Part shown: in pieces, positions 58,930 through 64,000 of the stretch
Position numbering within the stretch: position 1 is the stretch's first letter
Layout of the letters: each line of letters opens with the position of its first letter
Source: Orychophragmus violaceus
Taxonomy: Eukaryota > Streptophyta > Magnoliopsida > Brassicales > Brassicaceae
NCBI GenBank assembly: GCA_030180135.1
Contig: CM058235.1
Coordinates: 92,356,535 to 92,420,534, forward strand
Reading direction: 5' to 3'
Length of the DNA stretch: 64,000 bases
Notes under the pieces: model-generated
What the model saw: the letters and a program-made list of their open reading frames with translations, nothing else
What the model was told of the DNA's origin: nothing
The model's database searches: none
Position numbers and translations under genes: made by a program

Positions 58930-61900
58930 AATTTTTTAAGCCTCTCCACATATTCCACAAAACCGGAATTATAGTTATTGTCACTCAAATTTTGCGAGCA
59001 TGATGGAGGAATTGAGTTCTTGCCAATGGTTTGGTTAATATGTCGGCGTGTTGATCTTTTGTTGAGACATGGAAGACACATAAAGTACTAGATTGTATAT
59101 GTTAGTGGACGAAGTGATAGTCGAGACCTATGTGTTTCATTGTAGTGTGAAAAACTAGATTACAACAGAGTATGTTGGTGATGAGTCAATATGAATGCCA
59201 ATTTCGGGAAGGAGGGAACAAATCCAACAAACTTGAGAGAACGTGTTGGCGGTATACATGTATTTAGCTTTAGTGGATGATCAGGCTGCTCATTTTTGTT
59301 TTGCGTGAGGACCATGAGATAGCCTGAATTCAAAGATAGAAAATATATGCATTTGTGGATACATAATTGTCAGAGTCACCTATCAAATATTCATTCAAAA
59401 AGGCATGGAGAATTTGTAGATTGTGGCAAGGAAGAAAAATCATGTGCATCATCAAACTAGCTAGATATCAAAGGTTTAGCTGCTTGCCAATGTTCTTTGG
59501 TTGGTGAGTGCATGAACTTGGAGAGCCTATTGATGGCATATGATATGTCAGATCGAGTGAAAGCGTGATATTTTGTTGCGTCAGAAAAAGGTGTACCAGA
59601 ACAAATCCTTTGTTTTGATGATGTCACCATCAGCGTTGTCACTCGTTTTAGCGTTGATCATGTTGGCTTAATGCAAGAGGTCATATACATATATATATAT
59701 ACTCTCTGAAAAGTGGAGATCAGAAGTTCATTGTTGTTTCCTGATGTCATCTACTTACATGAGAGTGTAGATAACTGATGTACCTTGTTACAGAATGAAC
59801 AATGGAGTATCCACGAAGGATTTTGTGAATCTGAATTGCAGAAGATAGTTTTTTAGTTCAAGGTACCATGTTTGTGGTGCATGTTTGAGATCATAGAGCA
59901 TCTTCTTGAGATCAAAAATATGGTGTGATCTTTCTCGATCAATGAATCATAGCGGTTGTGGCAAAAATACGTCTTCCATGAATGTTCTTTGTAAGACGCA
60001 TTGTTCACATCCAGTTTGACGAATGCTCCAATCACGGGATACTGAAACATCGAGAACAATGCAAATTACTATCAATTTATTTACTAGATTAATTTTTTCT
60101 CAGTAATCTACTATGGATCTTTGATGATAACTCTTTGCTAAAAATCTCGAATTTTATCGATTATATGAGCCATCTTAATGGTATTTGATGGTGAAAATTC
60201 ACTTGTTTCCAACTAGATTCTGATTTTGCGATAGATGCACAAGATCCCTAGTGTGATTTTGAATTTGTGTGTATTCTTTACTCATTGATTTTTTTCTTTC
60301 TATTTTCCATATTTGAGAGATTTTGTCGTTGTCCATGGTTCCTTTTTCATGTTTTTGGGTAGATTGGAGTACTGTATATTTGATGTTAGGTTTGGTGATA
60401 CCGGTTTTGGCTCTTGCACACATTTTGTGTTGGTTTTATAGATTTAACGGTGTTTGCATAGTTAGGAGAGCATGAGGTAATAGTGAGTTTTCTTCAGGTT
60501 AGGATGTAGACAATGGTGAGTATGAGTTGGGTATTGTTGTTGTATTTTTGGGTTTCAGTTTGTTGGATTGATTGGGACGGAGTTGTGTTGTTTGTTGTAT
60601 GTGATGTTTCTGGTATTTGGTTATGGTTATTAGTTTGTTTGGTTGGACTTGGAGAAGAAGAGGAGAACATTGTCTACGTATTTGACATCAAGTTTCTCAG
60701 GGGCGAATGTGTTGAGGTATACTGATTTTTAGCTGATATAATTGATGAAAATGTGAAGAATTTGAGTTTAGGGGCGACGGCAGCATGAAAGCAATGAATG
60801 GCACGACGGTTAACATGACTAAGGAAATATGAGGATTTGAGTGTAAGGGGTATCATGTTGTTTGTTTTAGTGTTTAAGGAGAGTAGAGAATGAAAATTTA
60901 GTTTCATCAAATTGCACATGTCAAGAAGTGTAGATGTGTTGGGAACGAGAGTTTAGACACAAATAAGCACGTTGGGTGAGGGAATACCCAAGAAAAACAC
61001 ATGGTATTGATTTTGATTTGAGTTTGTTGGTGTTTGTCTAAGCCATGAAAAACATACTGTCAAAAACATTGAGTTTTAAATAGTTCTAGTTTGTTTTGAT
61101 GAAGATTTTAAGTAGTGACTTTGAGGAGAGAGTGAGTGTGGAAAACCTGTTTATGAGGTAGATAGATATGGAGAGAGAAAATGTCCGTTAAGAATTTGGA
61201 AGAAGCCATGTTTGACTATATGATGGTGAAGGGGAGGAATTGTGAGATGAGTTATGCCATTAGATGATTGGAAGTATTTGAGAGAAATAAACTCTCCCCA
61301 TTTTTTAGTAAAGATTGTTTTCATTCAGGTTTGAAATTTGTTAGACAAAACCTTTAAACTACATGTCTTTTATTTGGGATATGAAACATAAAGATATGAC
61401 CATGTATAACGGCTGAAATTATCAACATGAAGAAGGTTGTATTTTAAGTTGTCAACGGAAGTGGTGGTTATGCCCAAACATATGTGAAGAGAATTTCAAG
61501 ATGTTGTGAATATTTGATAGACGTTTCAGAAAATGAAGTTGTACTTTTATTGATAAAACAATCTTTACAAGAAAAGTATTTAGATGTTGAACAAGAGACA
61601 TGTAACAAAAATTGTGAGATAATAGATTGAAAAATTCATAAGAACATATAGCCTAAACCAGAGTGCCATTCATCAATTGTTATTTTGGATTCTGAGTAAG
61701 TGAGGTAGGCTGCCACATATGATTTGGAAACCATCAACTCATAGAGCTCACCATTAGTATGACCTTGGAGTGATTGAGATCCTGAGCTGAGATCTTTCAT
61801 CTAAAAATAGGTAGGGAAGAATTCGACAAAAACTTTATTAGCACTGCATAATCGATACACTGATATTAGATTTTATCATCTATCAAAAACATATAAGACA

Positions 61901-63000
61901 TCTAACAAGGTGAGTGGTTTGATAGATGAGTGTAGAAAGGAAAAACCAGTTTGGGAGATGGGGATACTATATCTATTACTGAAGATAACTTATTATAACA
62001 ATGTTTGGAGGGGAGAAATATTGTTCATGTTAGATGTGATGTGGTGCGTTCCACTCGTGTGAAGAAACTACTAGTTGGTGGACTGCATAAGTACCATTTC
62101 TTTTCTTTTTTTTTTGTACATGGGAGTCAAATTACAGCTGGATAAGGTGGTGTTGGCAGAAGCAGAGACGAATTATTGGCTGATGCAATAATGAAGTTGT
62201 AGGCATCTTCTTACGGAGTTACCATGGATGTTGCAGACTTGGTAGCGATCAAGGTAAATACGTGGTCTTCGGGCATCATTGTTATTCTGGTATGGGTTCT
62301 TGCTATCATGGCTGTTGGCACTGGTTGTTCTTGTTTTTATTGTTGTTGTTACGACACTTGTTAGTGACATAATTTGCAGAGATGGGAAACAAGACATGTT
62401 CAAATGATGCCATTAGTTTTACTTTATGATTTATCAACTTCTTATGTAATTAAGTGGTTGTGGGAGGGGTCTCTCTTCTTTCAGTTCGGCCAATCACTGG
62501 TTAATACTTCTCAAGTAGATTTTATAGTATGATTTTTATCATCAATGATATTTTAGTAAGAGCCAGTTGATCGAATCTTATTGTAAGGACTTGAATGTAT
62601 TCAGAATTTGTGTGGTTGCCTCTTTACATTGCTTGAATTAATGCTTTAATTGTTTGATGTGTCCTCGATTTTGTTTCGCACAGATGAATGCTAGTGTGAT
62701 CCTTACATCAACAACAATGTTTGCATGTCAACATGGCTCTAATGGTGGCAATGTAATCAGCTTGTCTATCTTTTTTCACATAGAAATGGTTGAATTTGGG
62801 GTTGAACCTCTGGTGGCGGTGATGATTTCAGTGGGAACAAGGGAAGTCATCAAGTTAAGATGTAAATTCATAACGTTAAGAAGAATGTGAACATATGGGC
62901 TCTACATAAGGTAGTTAAAGACACACCGCTTGGTTGATATTTATCATGTTGAAATTGAAGATATATATATTATTAGTTGTGATAATTTCAGATGCAATAG
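58930..63000 (-). mobile_element. Highly decayed Ty1/copia element
   Basis: Minus-strand fragments in copia order: gag (about 62900-62600), zinc knuckle CNIHGNSVRRC (62250-62210), pre-integrase region (near 61850), reverse transcriptase KLDVNNASYKEHSW (about 60040), FTRSDISYAINRLSKFMHSP (59560-59500), and the RNase H end STKDQHADILTKPLA (about 59070-59010). It resembles the two other copia elements of this window in gag and RT motifs but is full of stops, so it is much older. LTRs and TSD could not be placed. Confidence 0.82.
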
Positions 63001-64000
63001 CATTGGTCTGAGAAAAAACTTGATGTTTAATATCAACATATGAGTAAGATGAAAAGAGTAACAACCAATTAAAAGAAAATATAAAATAATAGCATTTTTA
63101 ATTATATAAAATTAAATGATTTATTTTTTCCAGAAATAAAATTTATTATATTGTGATGTACTCTAGGTATGCTAAACTTTTTAGATGAAATTAAGAAAAT
63201 AAAAAATACAAACTCGTTTTTTTCTTTTATTTTGAATAAATATGTTATATACCAAATTTATTAATTAAGAAAATATATAATTCTCTTATTTCAAAAAAAA
63301 ATATTTTCCATTTTTACACATATTGAAACCTATATAAATATTTGAGAAATTTGGAAAATATCCTAAAGAAATATATTTATTTTTAATAATGTTTTTATAA
63401 TCCATTTAATGACTTAGATAGATATAATAATGTCCACACACATTAGAAAAAACTATATAAATATTTGAAGAATTTAGAAAATACCAAAGATTTTATTTTT
63501 ATTGATGTTTTTATAATCCAGTTAATGACTTAGATATATAAAATAATGAATAAAACATTAGAGAGACCAAAAATTCAGGATGCTAATTAAAAATCTTATA
63601 TAATAGGAGTAGTTTTACTCATTAATTTAATTAATTCTATAAATAATTATACATTTTCTCTATTAATATCACTTATTTTTTAAAAAATTCAATAAATCTA
63701 AAAATCATCAAATCTAATTATTTACACATATATTAACATAAATACTAAAAATCCTAGAATAGTAATTATATATTCCAATTTCCAAGAAGATTAAAAACGT
63801 TGATTATATTTACATTATAATTTATGAGAAGCTAATGCATACCAACTATATAATTTTTCATTATATAAAAATAGAGTCAAAAGAAATAAAAAAATAATTA
63901 GAACCATTATGTTATATGAATAGGAACATAATTTGAATGAAATAACTTATTAGAAGAAAATTTATATAAGTAAATATATAAAAACTGCAACGGGCATATC
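63001..64000. other. AT-rich flank, no gene seen
   Basis: Very AT-rich with two imperfect copies of TATAATCCATTTAATGACTTAGATA (shown shortened: TTTAATGACTTAGATA near 63403 and 63522). No coding signal. Confidence 0.5.

Overview
This window is nuclear DNA of a plant in the family Brassicaceae. The host genes are intron-rich, the intergenic DNA is very AT-rich, and the gene order follows one short stretch of Arabidopsis thaliana chromosome 1: MDAR6 (At1g63940), ISPF (At1g63970), a G-patch gene (At1g63980) and WRKY56 (At1g64000). The locus names are from memory. The four loci spread over about 54 kb because transposable elements of nearly every plant class have inserted between and inside them. 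The genus is not provable from the sequence; the element load and the decayed WRKY56 would fit a fractionated copy in a polyploid-derived genome such as Brassica (inference).

Layout. 1-1990: AT-rich flank. 2152-5349 (+): intact 16-exon MDAR6. 5567-10230 (-): full-length but dead Ty1/copia element with target-site duplications (TSDs), just 3' of MDAR6. 10262-10353: tiny LINE tail. 10996-12255: non-autonomous Helitron. 13196-19040 (-): Ty3/gypsy chromovirus whose 5' LTR carries a small retroposon. 19265-19938: non-autonomous hAT. 20267-21913 (-): intact three-exon ISPF, divergent across 333 bp from the 11-exon G-patch gene 22247-24497 (+). 24992-29598 (+): 5'-truncated LINE with a 16-bp TSD. 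29600-33404: duplicated simple-sequence-rich repeats. 33405-35234: second Helitron. 35523-48664 (-): three-level nest, in which a LINE fragment is split by a copia element (36203-48448), itself split by a very young copia element (37229-44833). 49064-49447 and 56089-56270 (+): the two halves of a WRKY56 pseudogene, separated by a SINE, LTR-like repeats and a PIF/Harbinger transposon. 56981-58432: fold-back Mutator-like element. 58628-58870: 5S-derived Cassandra-like LTR. About 58930-63000 (-): decayed copia. 63000-64000: AT-rich.

Working host functions are an organellar ascorbate-recycling reductase, a plastid isoprenoid (MEP pathway) enzyme and a nuclear RNA-related G-patch protein. They share no pathway; ISPF and the G-patch gene probably share a promoter. 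SPO11-2 (At1g63990), expected between the G-patch gene and WRKY56, was not found.

The best-supported unusual observations are the split, multiply hit WRKY56 with a SINE at its conserved splice position; the datable three-level nest; the single +1 frame change at the gag/pol border of the young copia; the fold-back element with Pol III-like boxes in both arms; the Helitron with an internal empty-site paralogue; and the apparent loss of the Arabidopsis mitochondrial start codon in MDAR6.
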